This document shows positions 62,538 to 64,000 of a DNA stretch of 64,000 nt, in pieces. The notes under the pieces are model-generated. The model was not told the origin of the DNA and made no database searches. It saw only the letters and a list, made by a program, of their open reading frames with translations. Made by a program: the position numbers and the translations under genes. The stretch covers positions 1,488,001 through 1,552,000 of the forward strand of contig NZ_AP023055.1 of assembly GCF_019703835.1 (NCBI RefSeq). The letters are read 5' to 3'. Within the stretch, counting starts at the first letter, position 1; every line of letters begins with the position of its first letter. The DNA comes from Thaumasiovibrio subtropicus (GTDB taxonomy: Bacteria; Pseudomonadota; Gammaproteobacteria; Enterobacterales; Vibrionaceae).

Positions 62538-64000
62538 TTACAGCCAGACAACAATGTGGTTAGATTCTGCAACCAAGTTTGCATCCAATACCGCTTTCTC
62601 GACCAGTGCGCCACCAGTACGATATGCATTCTCAGTCACTGCAAACTCAACCTCATTTCCGTTAATCGTCATACGCTTAGGTGTATGTGCACCCTGCTCA
62701 GGACGAATCTCAAAACGGCATGGTTTACCGTGAACCGCAAAATCGAGTGTTGACGTACCCAGCGATGTTGCCAGTACTGGGTCCACAACCAGCGCTTCGT
62801 TATCAAAACGCAAGCCAAACACACTGCTGATCACTTGGTTAATGTAGATGCCAGGGCCACTCGAGTAGATACGCCAGCCACCTTTCACGGCTACCTCACC
62901 TTGCTTCAACTTGTCGAAGTCACGGTACGCTTCATAGCGATCGTTGAACTTGCCATCCGAACTTGAGAAGTAGGCGTTCGATTGGCGAATCTCTGCATTC
63001 GGTACACATTCCTGAATGCCAAGTGGGACGATTTTGTACAAGTTTTCAAGTACTTGATCCGCTTTACCCATCTTACAAAGCGCTTCAATGAAGCGGATAT
63101 GAGCGTGGCAATATTGCAGACCGACTTCACGACCGAGGTTGGCAGCCAGCTCAGCACGCTTGAAGTAGCTTTGCTTACCGCCATTGTATTCGGCCATTTT
63201 TTCCATCAATCGCACGCCATCAGGGTGAACCAAGTTCTCCTCAATGATCGCCATGTGGCTCTCTGCCATCTCTTTGTTAAACGTTTCGGAGATGATAGAG
63301 CGAGAGGCTGGCAGTAAACGGTATTTAATGCCGGTTTTTTCATCGGATGGGTGCAGAAGGTATTCAACCTGCTCAACATCTTTGTTCGCTAAGTGAATGA
63401 AACCAGCAATGACACCATCTTTAATCAGTAACTTGTGGTAATCCGCTTCCATATTGGTCGCAAGCTCGGTGATTTGCGAAACAAAAGGCGCAAAACGAGG
63501 CTCACCTTGAAGGGCATTCGCCATGGTTTTCAGCGATTGCAGGGTCAGCGGGATTGTCCAACCACTCACCATGTTCTCACGCAGGGCTTGGTTTGCAGGC
63601 TGTAGCGTGTCATCCCAGTCACCATCGCCATAGCAAGAGAGCGACGTCCCCGGAATCAGGTTATCGATGATGTGCTTGATCTGGCGTTCAACGTGCGCAA
63701 ATACGGTATAGCTCTCTGACGTGAACGCGAAGCCATCTTCAATGCTGGTGTAAGGGACTTCAATATCCAATACGCTCAGATCGCCCGTTGCCGTCAAGTA
63801 ATCCGCAATCGCTTTCAATGGCCAAACAACGATGTCGCCGTGGCAGTCTTCTTGCTGGATTTTTGCGTACTTATCGAACATGAACCACTGCGGCCACGTA
63901 CCGGTTTCAATGTGCTGGTGGCTATAGATGGTTTTCAGGAGATCCACCACACGATCATAACGCTGCATCGACATAAAGAGTTCAAATGGACCTTGCGACA
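62538..64000 (-). CDS. GH94-like glycoside phosphorylase, C-terminal part
   Basis: The frame stays open past the right edge (...SQGPFELFMSMQRYDRVVDL), so the ATG at 63974 is internal and the start is missing. About 487 residues are present. CHGDIVVWPLKAIADY and the catalytic-acid region GDGDWDDTLQPAN match the (alpha/alpha)6 barrel of GH94-type phosphorylases (cellobiose, chitobiose or beta-1,2-oligoglucan phosphorylases). The C-terminal beta-sandwich with KGGWRIYSSGPGIYINQVIS is also typical. It has no export signal in view and should act on imported oligosaccharides with phosphate. It precedes the LacI gene in transcription order but is separated by a hairpin and a promoter region. Confidence 0.75.
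   Translation of the reverse strand, partial: SQGPFELFMSMQRYDRVVDLLKTIYSHQHIETGTWPQWFMFDKYAKIQQEDCHGDIVVWPLKAIADYLTATGDLSVLDIEVPYTSIEDGFAFTSESYTVFAHVERQIKHIIDNLIPGTSLSCYGDGDWDDTLQPANQALRENMVSGWTIPLTLQSLKTMANALQGEPRFAPFVSQITELATNMEADYHKLLIKDGVIAGFIHLANKDVEQVEYLLHPSDEKTGIKYRLLPASRSIISETFNKEMAESHMAIIEENLVHPDGVRLMEKMAEYNGGKQSYFKRAELAANLGREVGLQYCHAHIRFIEALCKMGKADQVLENLYKIVPLGIQECVPNAEIRQSNAYFSSSDGKFNDRYEAYRDFDKLKQGEVAVKGGWRIYSSGPGIYINQVISSVFGLRFDNEALVVDPVLATSLGTSTLDFAVHGKPCRFEIRPEQGAHTPKRMTINGNEVEFAVTENAYRTGGALVEKAVLDANLVAESNHIVVWL

Overview
The window looks like a chromosome segment of a marine gammaproteobacterium, most likely Vibrionaceae (Vibrio or a close relative). This rests on a PL15 alginate-lyase-type protein and a DehR-like reductase of the kind vibrios use on alginate, a KdgM-type porin, and a dispersed intergenic repeat of a style common in vibrios. 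No rRNA, tRNA, CRISPR array or prophage was seen. Both ends cut through genes: a DUF2339-type membrane protein at the left and a GH94-like phosphorylase at the right.

Layout. 1-6 kb: DUF2339 fragment, then two paralogous solute-binding proteins and a sensor histidine kinase in one operon. 6-16 kb: a secreted GH20 hexosaminidase, a lipoprotein, a TetR regulator, two small proteins, the PL15-type lyase and a phosphatase/kinase pair. 16-29 kb: a polysaccharide locus with four secreted Cys-type sulfatases, a glucoamylase-like (PF10091) protein, a KdgM-like porin, a lipoprotein with ExoP-type carbohydrate-binding domains, and the radical SAM enzyme (anSME) that activates Cys-type sulfatases. 29-37 kb: an RND efflux operon, a chemotaxis receptor and a DsbA/FrnE-like protein. 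37-41 kb: a compact three-gene unit of a protein ending in 17 asparagines, a GIDE-like membrane protein and a second, different radical SAM/SPASM enzyme. 41-51 kb: amidohydrolase, ABC-3 metal permease, a MITE-like repeat beside an IS110/IS1111 element, DehR-like reductase, and an accessory stretch with a Fic toxin-antitoxin pair, a ClbS/DfsB-like protein and a PIN toxin-antitoxin pair. 51-64 kb: two GH3 enzymes, a fifth sulfatase without a signal peptide, a CUT1-type sugar ABC transporter, a LacI regulator and the GH94-like phosphorylase.

How it fits together. The 16-29 kb and 51-64 kb blocks read as two halves of one pathway for a sulfated, probably beta-glucan-like polysaccharide: secreted desulfation and cleavage, porin uptake, ABC import, then cytoplasmic desulfation, GH3 hydrolysis and phosphorolysis. 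They are linked by a shared 8-bp palindrome, AAACGTTT. It lies upstream of the first sulfatase, the PF10091 protein, the porin, the small-protein/lipoprotein operon, the anSME gene and the LacI gene itself. At the clearest promoters it abuts or overlaps the -10 box, as expected for a repressor site. The substrate is inferred, not shown.

The best candidate for an undescribed system is the unit at 37.5-40.6 kb. A peptide-modifying-type radical SAM/SPASM enzyme with a long extra C-terminal region sits next to a small protein whose C-terminus is (Asn)17-Gly, encoded by mixed AAT and AAC codons. The layout resembles known RiPP maturation systems, but I do not recognise this combination.
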